Shown here: positions 51,692-61,031 of the stretch, piece after piece
Layout: each line of letters starts with the position of its first letter
Position numbering within the stretch: position 1 is the stretch's first letter
The notes under the pieces: generated by a model
Seen by the model: only the letters and a program-made list of their open reading frames with translations
The model's database searches: none
What the model was told of the DNA's origin: nothing
DNA from: Mesorhizobium sp. B4-1-3
GTDB lineage: Bacteria; Pseudomonadota; Alphaproteobacteria; Rhizobiales; Rhizobiaceae
Direction of reading: 5' to 3'
Length of the DNA stretch: 64,000 bases
Assembly (NCBI RefSeq): GCF_006439355.1
Contig: NZ_VFTG01000001.1
Location: 1 to 64,000 of the forward strand
Made by a program: the position numbers and the translations under genes

Positions 51692-53227
51692 ATGACTTCG
51701 ATGACCAGGACCGGCCCGGCCGGCAGATGGCTTGTGCTGTTGTCGGTCTGCCTTGCCGCCATGACGATGCCGTTGAGCTTTACCGGTCCCGCCGTGGCGT
51801 TGTCCCGCATTGCCGCCGATCTCGGCGGCAGTCCGCTCGCCCTCAATTGGGTGACCAACGCCTTCATGTTGACCTTCGGCGCCGGCTTGATGGCGGCCGG
51901 AGCATTGGCCGACAATCGTGGACGAAAGCGGATCTTCCTTGCCGGCCTCGCCACCTATCTCTTTGCCGCGCTGGGCTGCATGCTGGCGCCCGGCATCGTC
52001 TGGTTCGACATGTTCAGGGCCCTGCAAGGCATTGGCGGCGCCGCCGCTTTCGCCGGCGGCGCCTCCGCGCTCGCGCAGGAGTTCGACGAGCAATCGCGAT
52101 TGCGCGCCTTCAGCTTCCTCGGCACCAGCTTCGGCATCGGCCTTGCCTTCGGTCCCGTTGCCTCCGGGCTGCTCATCGACGCATTCGGCTGGCGCGCGAT
52201 CTTTCTTCTCGTGGCGGTGCTTGGCACAGCCGCCGCCGCGCTCGGCCTGCGCACGATCGTCGAATCGCGCGACCCGGATGCAACCGGGCTCGACTGGGCG
52301 GGAGCCGGCACCTTCACCATCGCGCTCGCCGCACTGACCTGCGGCGTGCTGCGGGCGCCGCAGAGCGGCTGGGCCAATCCCTTCGTTATCGTGCTCCTCG
52401 GTGTGGCTGCCGTCTTCTTTGCCGCCTTCGTCATCGTCGAGCGGCGCGGGCGCCGGCCGATGCTGGACCTGACGCTGTTTCGCTTCCCGCGTTTCGTCGG
52501 CGTCCAGTTTTTGGCTGCGGCGCCTGCCTATGCCTTCGTCGTCCTGCTCGTGCTCTTGCCGATCCGCTTCATTGGCGTCGGGGGGATGAGCGAGATCAAG
52601 GCGGGGCAATTGATGATCTGCCTCTCCGGCCCGCTGCTGATCTTGCCGCTGCTGGCCGGCCAGGCGGCACGCCGGATCGCTCCGGCGACGATCTGCGGTG
52701 CGGGCCTCCTCGTCGCCGCGGCCGGCCTGGTCTGGCTGAGCCGCGTGCCCGCGGCGGGCAGCGCGCTGGTGGCCCCGCTGATCCTGATCGGCATCGGTAT
52801 CGCCTTGCCTTGGGGGCTGATGGACGGGCTTGCGGTCAGCGTCGTGCCGAAGGAACGCGCCGGCATGGCGGTCGGCATCTTCAACACCACCCGCGTCGCC
52901 AGCGAAGGCGTGGCCCTGGCGATCGTCATGGCGACCTTGTCCGGTTTCACGGCCGCGCAGCTTAGCGCTCAAGGACTGGCCTCGCCTGCCGAAGCGACCG
53001 CGGCGGCGCAGCTGCTGGCAACCGGCAGTATGAGCGAAACGGTGCAACATCTGCACTTGGCCGGCGTCACTGCCCTGGTCCAAGCCTATGAGACGGCTTT
53101 CGACCGGTTGCTCGTCGTGCTGGCGACGATCACCGTGCTCACCGCCATCGTCGTCTTCCTCGGCTTGCGTCGCGGATCGGCGCCGGAACAAGACGTCGCT
53201 CCCGTCCCCGCCTGCCAGGAAGGTTAA
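51692..53227 (+). CDS. MFS drug exporter, DHA2 (EmrB/QacA-like)
   Basis: A 511-residue inner-membrane transporter with about fourteen spans. The motif A-like loop is ALADNRGRKRIFLAGLATYL and the antiporter-type region is GLAFGPVASGLLIDAFGWRA. Substrates of this class are drugs or other amphipathic compounds driven out by the proton gradient. It is divergent from the LysR gene, its probable regulator. No adjacent membrane-fusion protein is seen, so it probably acts alone. Confidence 0.93.
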   Translation: MTSMTRTGPAGRWLVLLSVCLAAMTMPLSFTGPAVALSRIAADLGGSPLALNWVTNAFMLTFGAGLMAAGALADNRGRKRIFLAGLATYLFAALGCMLAPGIVWFDMFRALQGIGGAAAFAGGASALAQEFDEQSRLRAFSFLGTSFGIGLAFGPVASGLLIDAFGWRAIFLLVAVLGTAAAALGLRTIVESRDPDATGLDWAGAGTFTIALAALTCGVLRAPQSGWANPFVIVLLGVAAVFFAAFVIVERRGRRPMLDLTLFRFPRFVGVQFLAAAPAYAFVVLLVLLPIRFIGVGGMSEIKAGQLMICLSGPLLILPLLAGQAARRIAPATICGAGLLVAAAGLVWLSRVPAAGSALVAPLILIGIGIALPWGLMDGLAVSVVPKERAGMAVGIFNTTRVASEGVALAIVMATLSGFTAAQLSAQGLASPAEATAAAQLLATGSMSETVQHLHLAGVTALVQAYETAFDRLLVVLATITVLTAIVVFLGLRRGSAPEQDVAPVPACQEG

Positions 53228-53348
53228 CCGAGGCCGAACCTGCGCCGGTCAGGGTCTTCGCCGGCCGGTCCGAGCTTGCCGCCACATGTGAGTGGCAACC
53301 GCCGCGCACTGACCGACGCCGCGCGGAAGACGCGCAATATGCCCCGGT

Positions 53349-53663
53349 TCAGCTGATGACCAAGCTTGCGATCCGGTCTCCGTCTAGCCTGAAGGCCATG
53401 TCGCCTTCGCCATTGAAGCCGTTGCCGGTCACGGCGACGCGGACATGATAGACGCCGTCGTGCAGCGCGACGCGCACGATGCGAAGGTTGGACTGCACGC
53501 CGATATTGTCCGACTGGTTCCACCGCGCGACGCCATCGCGGCCACGGAAATCGCGACCCCAGTCGCTCAAGAAAGCATCGTCGCTAAAGATAGCCAGAAA
53601 GGCTTCGCTATCGCCGGCGTTGGTGGTTTCGACAAAGCGGCGGATCGGATCGGGCGTGGCCAT
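53349..53663 (-). CDS. SnoaL/NTF2-like protein
   Basis: A 104-residue cone-shaped alpha+beta protein of the SnoaL/nuclear transport factor 2 superfamily (ETTNAGDSEAFLAIFSDDAF; WGRDFRGRDGVARWNQS). Such proteins bind or transform small hydrophobic molecules; nothing specific can be assigned. Its ATG overlaps the corrected stop of the upstream esterase gene (TGATG), linking it to the esterase/ATP-grasp cassette. Confidence 0.88.
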   Translation of the reverse strand: MATPDPIRRFVETTNAGDSEAFLAIFSDDAFLSDWGRDFRGRDGVARWNQSDNIGVQSNLRIVRVALHDGVYHVRVAVTGNGFNGEGDMAFRLDGDRIASLVIS

Positions 53664-54440
53664 CAGTCCAGCCTGTGCATCAGATCGTCATCGAGCCAAC
53701 GGCCGAAGAAATAGACAAGCTGCTTGTGCCACCACGGCCAGTCGTGGCTGACGTCGCCGCCCCAATAGTCGATCCAGGCGGGAATGGGATTTGTCGCGCA
53801 GCACCTGTTCCAGCTCGCGCGTCTCGACCAGCATGCGCTCTTCCCAGGCGCCCTGGCCGCAGCAGAAGATCAGCCTGAGCGCCCTGAGCCGCCCGAGCAG
53901 CTTCTGGTCGACGATGCCGGGCAGGTAGTCGAGCGGGGAGTTGAAATAGATGTTGCCTTCCAGCGCCCGGCCGAAGAAATCGCGGGCCGAATAGACACCC
54001 GACAGCGAGATCACGCCGCTCGCCAGCTCGGGAAAGCGGAAGACGAAGTTCGACGAGTGGTAGCCGCCCATCGAGCAGCCACAGAACAATGGCTTCAAGG
54101 TGCGGCCGCCATTGGACTTGGCGGCTACCGCCTGCAGCTCCGGCAGCGCCTCCTCGCGCACATAGCGGAAATAGGCTTCGTGGCGGGCGATGCGGTGCGC
54201 CGCGTCGGCATGCTTGTCGAAGAAGGATTCCGTATCGATGCCGTCGAGCGTGAAGAGCTGGATGCGGCCGGTGTCGATGAACTCGCCAAGTGCTGCGACC
54301 CCGCCGGAATCCTCGAACTGATAGAACCGTCCTTGCGAGGTCGGGAACACCACCACCGGCCGCCCGGCATGGCCGTAGCGCTTGTATTCCATGTCGCGGC
54401 CGAGATTGCGGGCATGGCCCTTGTGATAGGAGACGTCCAT
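53663..54440 (-). pseudogene. Esterase-like alpha/beta hydrolase with a 3' frameshift
   Basis: The protein reads as an esterase-type alpha/beta hydrolase (PF00756-like): start MDVSYHKGHARN at ATG 54440, the substrate strand VVVFPTSQGRFYQFED, and nucleophile Ser in LFCGCSMGGYHSSN. After VLRDKS the uninterrupted frame turns into an Arg-rich tail ending at 53688. One extra base in the GGGATT run near 53785-53788 displaces the conserved end (PAWIDYWGGDVSHDWPWWHK, then a tail to DDDLMHRLD). Restoring the frame gives 258 residues with the catalytic His and a TGA at 53663-53665 that overlaps the next gene's ATG. Either a recent mutation or a sequencing error. Confidence 0.8.
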
Positions 54441-54444
54441 CGGC

Positions 54445-55611
54445 TCAGGCCTTTTCCGCGTGGATATAATCGACCGCCTGGCGCAGCGCCTTCGGATCTT
54501 TGGATCGCATCTGATAGGCGTAGTTGCCCATGGCGCGGCTGAAAACCTCTTCGATGGCCTGGTGATGGACGATCTTGTCGCCATGGGCGGCTAGCACGTC
54601 CGTATGGCTGTGCAAATAGTCGATATGGCGTTTGCGGCTGGCATAGGCGGTGAAATACTTACCCTTGTAAGGGCCGCCGGCCGCATCCTTGACCACCATG
54701 TCGGCCCAGGCTGCATAGACGTCGATGTCGAACGTGTAGTTGATGGCGTCCGTCATCCAGGCGCCGGGCGGGCGCATGTTGACCTCGAGCGCGATGATGC
54801 GCTTGTCCCTGGTCTCGAACAGCTCGATGTGGAAGAAGCGCTCGCGCACATCGAACGCCTTCAGGATCTTGCGGCCCGCTTCCTCGACCTCCGAGCTGAT
54901 CTCGGGAAAGCAGGTGTAGCTCATATGGCGATCCTTGTTCACCGCCTCCATGATGCTCTGGTCGTAGCGGTGGCTCGCCGCCAGCACCACCTCGCCGTCG
55001 CGGTTGACCAGCCCGTCGAAGATCACCACCAGCCCCTCGATGAACTGCTCCATGACGAAGGTGACGCCCTCCGGCTTGTCACGGAAGAACTGGTCGAGCT
55101 CCCTGGCTTTGGAGATATTGAAGGTGTTCGAGGCGCCGGAGCCCGAATCCGGCTTGACCACGACCGGGTAGCCGACACGCCGGATGAAGGTCATGGCGCC
55201 GGCTCGGCCGGAGCATTTGCGCTGCGGGATGGTCTCGACGCCGCTCTTGCGAAAGAAGGCGCGCATGCGGCTCTTCCGCTTCAGATTTTTCACGAAATCG
55301 ACCTTGGTGCCGTAGATGTTGAAATCGGTACGGATGTTGGCTTCGAGCTCCAGCCAATGCTCATTGAGCGACTCGAAGCGATCGATGCGGCCCCATTTGT
55401 GGATGAAATGCCCCATCGCCCGCAATACCGCGTCGTAATCTTCCATGTCGGTGACGCGGTAATATTCCGACAGCGCCGCCTTCAGCTTGTCGTTCAAAGC
55501 CTCGTAAGGCGCATCGCCGATGCCCAGCACCGTGGCGCCGGCCTTCTTCAGCCGGTCGCAGAAATCGGCGCCGTTGGCCGGAAAATGCGGTGAGAAGAAC
55601 ACGAAATTCAT
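54445..55611 (-). CDS. ATP-grasp domain protein
   Basis: A 388-residue ATP-dependent carboxylate-amine/thiol ligase fold. The central domain contains RRVGYPVVVKPDSGSGASNT for nucleotide binding, VTFVMEQFIEGLVVIFDGLV, and the metal-binding IALEVNMRPPGAWMTDAINY. The N-terminal domain is MNFVFFSPHFPANGADFCDR, and I chose that ATG (55611). Its product is unknown. The esterase gene begins four bases after its stop, so ligase, esterase and SnoaL-like protein form one cassette. A role in making or processing an amide-bonded small molecule is inferred. Confidence 0.87.
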   Translation of the reverse strand: MNFVFFSPHFPANGADFCDRLKKAGATVLGIGDAPYEALNDKLKAALSEYYRVTDMEDYDAVLRAMGHFIHKWGRIDRFESLNEHWLELEANIRTDFNIYGTKVDFVKNLKRKSRMRAFFRKSGVETIPQRKCSGRAGAMTFIRRVGYPVVVKPDSGSGASNTFNISKARELDQFFRDKPEGVTFVMEQFIEGLVVIFDGLVNRDGEVVLAASHRYDQSIMEAVNKDRHMSYTCFPEISSEVEEAGRKILKAFDVRERFFHIELFETRDKRIIALEVNMRPPGAWMTDAINYTFDIDVYAAWADMVVKDAAGGPYKGKYFTAYASRKRHIDYLHSHTDVLAAHGDKIVHHQAIEEVFSRAMGNYAYQMRSKDPKALRQAVDYIHAEKA

Positions 55612-55779
55612 GGGCGACCCCCTCCCCGGAGCTTCGCTCGATAGCCAAGCCTTCAGGCCGAGTCTGGCGCATTTGCGAGGCGCGGGGAAGACATCAGCAT
55701 CCGCGACGAGACCAGGCTCCATGCATTCGCCCCTGCGTCCCGCTTGCCTCCGCCGGGCCGCTCCTGTAAGAGAGCCGCC

Positions 55780-55899
55780 ATGACCACGCGCGTCCGCTCC
55801 GTCGCTTCCTCTCGCCCCGGCTTTGCCGGCGAGACCGCGCGCGCGCTCGCTTCGACCCTGCTTCTTCTCGGCCTTATCGGCGATCGCCGGGTTCGCTGA
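55780..55899 (+). CDS. Candidate Leu-rich leader peptide upstream of leuA
   Basis: A 39-codon frame starts at ATG 55780 behind an AGAGAGCC-type site, 261 bases before leuA. Near its 3' end it reads TLLLLGLIG, with four consecutive Leu codons (CTG CTT CTT CTC) and a fifth soon after. Stalling there at low Leu-tRNA would fit leader-peptide attenuation of a leucine biosynthesis gene. GC-rich hairpins follow (55905-55945), but a clear T tract is missing, so the terminator form is not proven. Confidence 0.55.
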   Translation: MTTRVRSVASSRPGFAGETARALASTLLLLGLIGDRRVR

Positions 55900-56040
55900 A
55901 GGAGCGCCCGGCGGTCGTACCCGCCGCCTCAGGCGCATGCTCCTTGGCAAAATCACAACAAGCGAACAAAATTCTGGTAGAGGCGACGCTCGCCATCAAT
56001 CCGCCCAAGGCGAACATGCGAGCCGCCCGGAGAAGAGACG

Positions 56041-57777
56041 ATGAACGCACGAGAAGAAATCCGCGCCGGCGAGTCTGAAGGCAAGCATGCCGCTCAGGGC
56101 ATGCCCAACGCGACCCGAAAATACCAACCCTATCCAACCGTCGGCCTTGCCGATCGCATTTGGCCCGACAAGGTTATCGACAAGGCGCCGATCTGGTGCT
56201 CGGTCGATCTGCGTGACGGCAACCAGGCGCTGATCGACCCGATGGGCCAGGAGCGCAAGGCGCGCATGCTGGCGCTCTTGCTCGACATGGGCTTCAAGGA
56301 GATCGAGATCGGTTTCCCATCTGCCTCGCAGACCGATTTCGACTTCGCCCGCTGGTGCATCGAGGAGGGCAATGTCCCCGATCATGTGGACCTGCAGGTG
56401 TTGGTGCAGTGTCGTCCGGAGCTCATCACACGCACCTTCGAGGCGCTGAAAGGCGCCAAGACTCCGATCGTGCACTTCTACAACTCGACCAGCGAATTGC
56501 AGCGCCGCGTCGTCTTCGAGAAGGACGTCGCCGGCATCAAGCGCATCGCCACCGATGCCGCCAAGATGATCACCGACATGGCCGCCAAGGCTGGCGGCGG
56601 CTACCGGTTCCAATATTCGCCGGAGAGCTTTCCAGGCACCGAGCTCGAAGTCGCGCTGGAAATCTGCAACGCCGTCACCGAGATCGTTCGGCCGACGCCC
56701 GACAACAAGCTGATCATCAACCTGCCCTCGACCGTCGAATCCTCGACGCCGAATGTCTACGCCGACCGTATCGAATGGATGATCCGGCACCTGGACAATC
56801 GCGACAACCTGATCATTTCGCTGCACCCGCACAACGACCGCGGCACCGGCGTCGCCGCAACCGAACTCGCCCTGATGGCCGGCGCCGACCGCGTCGAGGG
56901 AACGCTGTTCGGCAATGGCGAGCGGACCGGCAATGTCGATATCGTCAACCTGGCGCTCAACATGTACACGCAGGGCGTCGATCCGGAGCTCGACTGTTCC
57001 GACATCAACCGGATGAAGGACGTCTACGAGTATTCGAACCAGCTGAAGATTCCGGAGCGCCATCCTTATGTCGGCGAATTGGTCTACACGGCCTTCTCCG
57101 GCTCGCATCAGGACGCCATCAACAAGGGCATGAAGGCGCTGAAGAAGGCCAACACGCCGCTCTGGGAAGTGCCTTATCTGCCGATCGATCCGGCCGATGT
57201 CGGCCGCACCTACGAGGCGATCATCCGCATCAACTCGCAGTCGGGCAAGGGCGGCATCGCCTATGTGCTGCAGGCGGATTACGGCCTCAATCTGCCGCGC
57301 AACCTGCAGATCGAGTTCAGCCAGGCGATCCAGGCGATCACCGATGCGGAAGGCAAGGAAGTGCCTGCCAAGCGCATCCACGAACGCTTCCTCGAAACCT
57401 ATGTTGACCAGCCCGGCGCGCGGCTGAAGTTCCTCGACCATCGCACCTTCCCCGATACCGAGATGAAGGGCCGGCGCACGGTCGAGGCGGATATCCTCGA
57501 CAACGGCAAGGAAGTTACCATCACCGGGTCGGGCACCGGCCCGATCGACGGCTTCGTCGATGCGCTCTCGCGCCATGTCGGCGTCGACATGTCGGTGCTC
57601 GACTATTCAGAGCATTCCTTGCAGCGCGGCTCCAACGCCTCGGCCATCTCCTATGTCGAAATGGAATATCCGGGCGGCAAGCTGTTCGGCGCCGGCATCA
57701 ACACCAACATCGTCGCCGCCTCGCTGGAGGCCGTTGTTTCGGCCGCCAACCGTATCATCGGCCGCAAAGCCGGCTGA
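56041..57777 (+). CDS. leuA: 2-isopropylmalate synthase
   Basis: A 578-residue enzyme that condenses acetyl-CoA with 2-oxoisovalerate, the first committed step of leucine synthesis. The HMGL-like TIM barrel starts with CSVDLRDGNQALIDPM near 53-68, and the metal-binding HxH is in ISLHPHNDRGTGVAAT. The C-terminal regulatory (LeuA dimerisation) domain ends the protein. The length fits the long LeuA type rather than the E. coli form. The start region MNAREEIRAGESEGKH is followed by the conserved RKYQPYPTV. A Leu-rich leader frame lies upstream. Confidence 0.96.
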   Translation: MNAREEIRAGESEGKHAAQGMPNATRKYQPYPTVGLADRIWPDKVIDKAPIWCSVDLRDGNQALIDPMGQERKARMLALLLDMGFKEIEIGFPSASQTDFDFARWCIEEGNVPDHVDLQVLVQCRPELITRTFEALKGAKTPIVHFYNSTSELQRRVVFEKDVAGIKRIATDAAKMITDMAAKAGGGYRFQYSPESFPGTELEVALEICNAVTEIVRPTPDNKLIINLPSTVESSTPNVYADRIEWMIRHLDNRDNLIISLHPHNDRGTGVAATELALMAGADRVEGTLFGNGERTGNVDIVNLALNMYTQGVDPELDCSDINRMKDVYEYSNQLKIPERHPYVGELVYTAFSGSHQDAINKGMKALKKANTPLWEVPYLPIDPADVGRTYEAIIRINSQSGKGGIAYVLQADYGLNLPRNLQIEFSQAIQAITDAEGKEVPAKRIHERFLETYVDQPGARLKFLDHRTFPDTEMKGRRTVEADILDNGKEVTITGSGTGPIDGFVDALSRHVGVDMSVLDYSEHSLQRGSNASAISYVEMEYPGGKLFGAGINTNIVAASLEAVVSAANRIIGRKAG

Positions 57778-57971
57778 TCTGATCCAGTGATGAAGCGTGG
57801 CGCGGCCCAGCTTGCACCACGCTCAGCCACAGACGCGAGAGCTGGCATTCATTAACCGCCGGGGGAATTTCCGGTGGCTTACGCGATCGCATAATACAAG
57901 CATCCTTGTGCGCCGGTGCGAGCGTTATATGATCGCGTCCTAACCTGTGCCGACTTCGAGAGGATCGACAC

Positions 57972-59762
57972 TTGGAGCATGCCCCGCCTGCCGCCCCCGC
58001 AGTGCGCGAGACATTGGAGCGACTGCTTGCCAGCGAAACGTTCGGACGTTCCGAGCGTGCTCGCACGCTGTTACGCTATCTGGTTGAACGCGAGCAGGCC
58101 GGCGAGGCGGACAGACTGAAGGGCGTTTCCATCGCCATGGACGTCTTCGGCAAGGACGGCGACTTCGACGCCTCCACCGATGCCGTGGTCAGGGTGCAGG
58201 CCGGTCGGCTGCGCGAGCTCCTGGACCAGTACTTCGCCAACGAAGGTATCGCCGAGCCGGTCCGCATCGCGATCCCGCGCGGGGGCTATGTCCCTTCCTA
58301 CGAGCCGAACGCGATTCGGCTGCCTGGCAACGCCAGGCCCGCCTCCGACACCATCGCGCAGCGGTCCGACGCATCGGCCGAAGCCGCCCCGGCTGTGTCC
58401 GAGCATCTCGACAGCGCTGTGCCGGGCGAGCCTGCGATGCTGACGGCGCCGGCGGCACCCGCACAGTCGCTTACGCGGCAGCTGCGCTTCTTCTGGGCCG
58501 CCATGGTCCTGGTCATCGTCATGCTCGGCGTGCTCATCGCGCGTCAAGGCAATGCCTTCCTTGGCGACGGCGACACGATCGCATCGGCCGAAACGGCGGT
58601 CACGGCGAGCACGGCTGCCCAGTCGACGTTCGACTCCCTGCCGCTGATCTACATCGCGGTGAATGCCGACGGGCCGGAGGCGGCTCGCGTCGCGTCGTCG
58701 CTGCGCGCCGGCCTTGCCGGTTTCGACACCATCGATTTCATCGGCCGCGATGCGGATTCGGCGCGCAATCGGTCCGCCGATCCGATCAGTTTCGTTTTCG
58801 AAGTTGTTCCCGGACCCGCTGCCGGCGACGTCACGGTGGAGTTGCAGAGCGTCGCGACCGGGCGGGTTCTCCTGTCGCGCAACCTGACATCGGTCGAAAG
58901 CGCCCCTGGCGTGGTTGAAAGCAACATCGCCAGCCTCCTCACCTCGACCGTTCCCGCCTCTGGCGCGATCTACAGCTACATCGACCAGAGCGACATCCGG
59001 ACCAACCAGATCGGATGCCTGGTGCTCGACGACCGCTATTTTCTCGATATGAGCGCCCAAACGCACGAGGCCGCGTATCGCTGCTTGGAGAAGCTGGTCA
59101 GGGAAGGCACCAAATCGTCGCTCGTCTACGCTGAGTTGGCCGCGCTTCATGGGGAGGCCGTCACCGCCCACTATCCGTATCCGCCGGAAGCGACGCTCGA
59201 AAAGGCCATGTCGCTTGCGCATCGCGCCGTCCAGATGGGGCCTATGAACCCGCACGCGCATCGCGCCCTCGGCTACCTCAACTCGCGCCTCGGCAACGCG
59301 GACGAAGCGATCCGCTTGACGCGCAAGGCCTACGAGCTCAATCCGTATGATCTCGGCATGGCCGCCGCCTATGGTTACGGGCTGATCTTCGCCGGCAAAT
59401 ATGACGAGGGAACGCCTATCCTGGGTCACGCGGTCGAAGCCTTCAGCGGCCATCCGACCTGGTGGGACTATGGCCTGTTCGTCGGCGCCTTCATGCAAGG
59501 CGATATGAAGAAGGCCGCGATCGCCAGCGAGTCGCTGCGCACGACGGCATCCAAGTCGCACTATCTGGCCGCGCGCCTGATCGGCGCCAAGATTTCAGGG
59601 CGCGACAAGCTCGCGGGCGAGCTAGCCAACGAACTCACCGCCAAGTTCCCGAACTTCGTCGCCGACCCGCGCGCGACATTCGTCGACCGCAAATACCCCG
59701 CCGACCTCACCGACCGGCTGGTGCAGTCCTTGCGGGCCGCCGGCATCGGCAACCCGAGCTAA
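57972..59762 (+). CDS. Membrane-anchored TPR protein with putative DNA-binding N-terminus
   Basis: A 596-residue protein starting at TTG 57972. Residues 10-110 (VRETLERLLASETFGRSERA; DASTDAVVRVQAGRLRELLD; AIPRGGYVPSYE) match a domain common in rhizobial TPR regulators, thought to be winged-helix-like. A single membrane span lies at 172-190, followed by a periplasmic region with a TolB-like section and TPR repeats near 440-560 (MNPHAHRALGYLNSRLGNAD). The layout resembles CadC-type membrane regulators, but DNA binding is not shown. No ATG fits the conserved N-terminus. Confidence 0.8.
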   Translation: MEHAPPAAPAVRETLERLLASETFGRSERARTLLRYLVEREQAGEADRLKGVSIAMDVFGKDGDFDASTDAVVRVQAGRLRELLDQYFANEGIAEPVRIAIPRGGYVPSYEPNAIRLPGNARPASDTIAQRSDASAEAAPAVSEHLDSAVPGEPAMLTAPAAPAQSLTRQLRFFWAAMVLVIVMLGVLIARQGNAFLGDGDTIASAETAVTASTAAQSTFDSLPLIYIAVNADGPEAARVASSLRAGLAGFDTIDFIGRDADSARNRSADPISFVFEVVPGPAAGDVTVELQSVATGRVLLSRNLTSVESAPGVVESNIASLLTSTVPASGAIYSYIDQSDIRTNQIGCLVLDDRYFLDMSAQTHEAAYRCLEKLVREGTKSSLVYAELAALHGEAVTAHYPYPPEATLEKAMSLAHRAVQMGPMNPHAHRALGYLNSRLGNADEAIRLTRKAYELNPYDLGMAAAYGYGLIFAGKYDEGTPILGHAVEAFSGHPTWWDYGLFVGAFMQGDMKKAAIASESLRTTASKSHYLAARLIGAKISGRDKLAGELANELTAKFPNFVADPRATFVDRKYPADLTDRLVQSLRAAGIGNPS

Positions 59763-59838
59763 TCCAGCCCTGCGCCCGTGCTTGGGCCACGCGACCCCCA
59801 AGCACAAAAACAACGCACTTTGATCCGGCAGGTATTCA

Positions 59839-59939
59839 AGCATGTCCCCCGAAGTGGGAACCGGTTTCGGGATAAAGACCTGTGCAAAATCAAGACCTAA
59901 AGCGCATGGAGCGAATCTGAAGATCGCGGCGCGCTTTAG
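59839..59939. repeat. Dispersed palindromic repeat, family 3, copy c
   Basis: Starts AAGCATGTCCCCCGAAGTGG and ends GATCGCGGCGCGCTTTAG, matching 35474-35575 in the same orientation. It occupies part of a 306-base gap between the TPR protein and an alpha/beta hydrolase. The rest of the gap (59940-60068) has no recognisable feature. Confidence 0.88.
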
Positions 59940-60068
59940 GACACGCTTGTGCCTCGAGCGCCTGACGGGCGTCGCGGTCGCAAAAATTTTACTGGCCATG
60001 GGGTTGGATCGGGAGCAATTCAGCCGCAATTTCTAATTGCTGCATGTCTTGTTCACCGCTCCATTTTC

Positions 60069-60872
60069 ATGCTTCCATTCCCTTATGCCGTCGCGGGCGG
60101 CGCTGGTCCGAAGACGATCGTCTTCCTGCACGGCTTCGGAGCCTGCCGTGAGACTTGGCGTGACGTCATGGCATCGCTGGCGGCCGAAGCAAGACTGTTG
60201 GCCTATGACCTGCCTGGCCATGGGCAGTCCCTGGAATGCGAAGGCATGGGCGGTGCCAAGCCGGCCGCGCGGGCCATTCTCGCCGATCTGGCCGAGCGCC
60301 GGTTGGGTAAGGTCCATCTCGTCGGTCACTCCATGGGCGGCGCGATCGCGACATTGATGGCGCTTGCCGATCCCGGCCGGATTGCTTCGCTGACCTTGCT
60401 GGCACCCGGCGGTTTCGGCCCGGAAATCAATGCGGCCTTGCTGCGCCGCTATGCCGCCGCGACCGGCAGGAAAGAGGTCCGGGCCTGCCTTGCAGCCATG
60501 TCGGGCCCGCGCAGCGTGGCGCCTGACCATGCGGTCGATGCAATCTGCCGGATGCGCGAACGGACGGGCCAGTTGCAGACCTTGATCGATATGGCGGCCG
60601 CAATGACCAAGGATGACCGGCAAGGCGTTATTCCCGCAGCGCAACTGGATGCGCTCGATATGCCGGTGATGGTCGCCTGGGGAGCGGAGGATCCGCTCCT
60701 GCCTGTGGCGCAGACCGAGGCCCTGCCGCAGCATTTCCACCTGCATCATGTTCTTGACGCGGGTCATATGCTGGTCGAGGAGGCCCCGGCCCTGGTTGCC
60801 GAGATCGTACGTCGCAACACGCGACGGCGCGCCAGACGGTTGCGTCCACCGCTGGGCGCCGCGGCGGGTTGA
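60069..60872 (+). CDS. Alpha/beta fold hydrolase
   Basis: A 267-residue serine hydrolase. The oxyanion-hole region is IVFLHGFGACRETWRDVM, the nucleophile elbow GHSMGG is near 100, and the catalytic Asp and His are in WGAEDPLLPVAQ and VLDAGHMLVEEAP. The family includes lipases, esterases and C-C bond hydrolases; the C-terminal partner domain of acetoin or pyruvate dehydrogenase systems looks similar. Start ATG 60069 (MLPFPYAVAGG) is chosen over a long upstream extension through a repeat. Substrate unknown. Confidence 0.9.
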   Translation: MLPFPYAVAGGAGPKTIVFLHGFGACRETWRDVMASLAAEARLLAYDLPGHGQSLECEGMGGAKPAARAILADLAERRLGKVHLVGHSMGGAIATLMALADPGRIASLTLLAPGGFGPEINAALLRRYAAATGRKEVRACLAAMSGPRSVAPDHAVDAICRMRERTGQLQTLIDMAAAMTKDDRQGVIPAAQLDALDMPVMVAWGAEDPLLPVAQTEALPQHFHLHHVLDAGHMLVEEAPALVAEIVRRNTRRRARRLRPPLGAAAG

Positions 60873-61031
60873 TTGCCGGGTGCCCTGCTGGGATTGGCTC
60901 TCCCGGACCGACCTCGAAAGCGTCCGTGGCGCGCTTCATGCGGACGGGGCGTTCGCGCCGCTCGTCGTCGCCAGTGCATTTTGTCGGCGACTGTGTTAAC
61001 TCGCTGTTAACCAACAACGAGGCAGCCGCCC

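Noticed and set aside
55996..57576. A 526-codon open frame opposite leuA
   Set aside because: leuA on the plus strand has all catalytic motifs and the right length; the opposite frame is a shadow.
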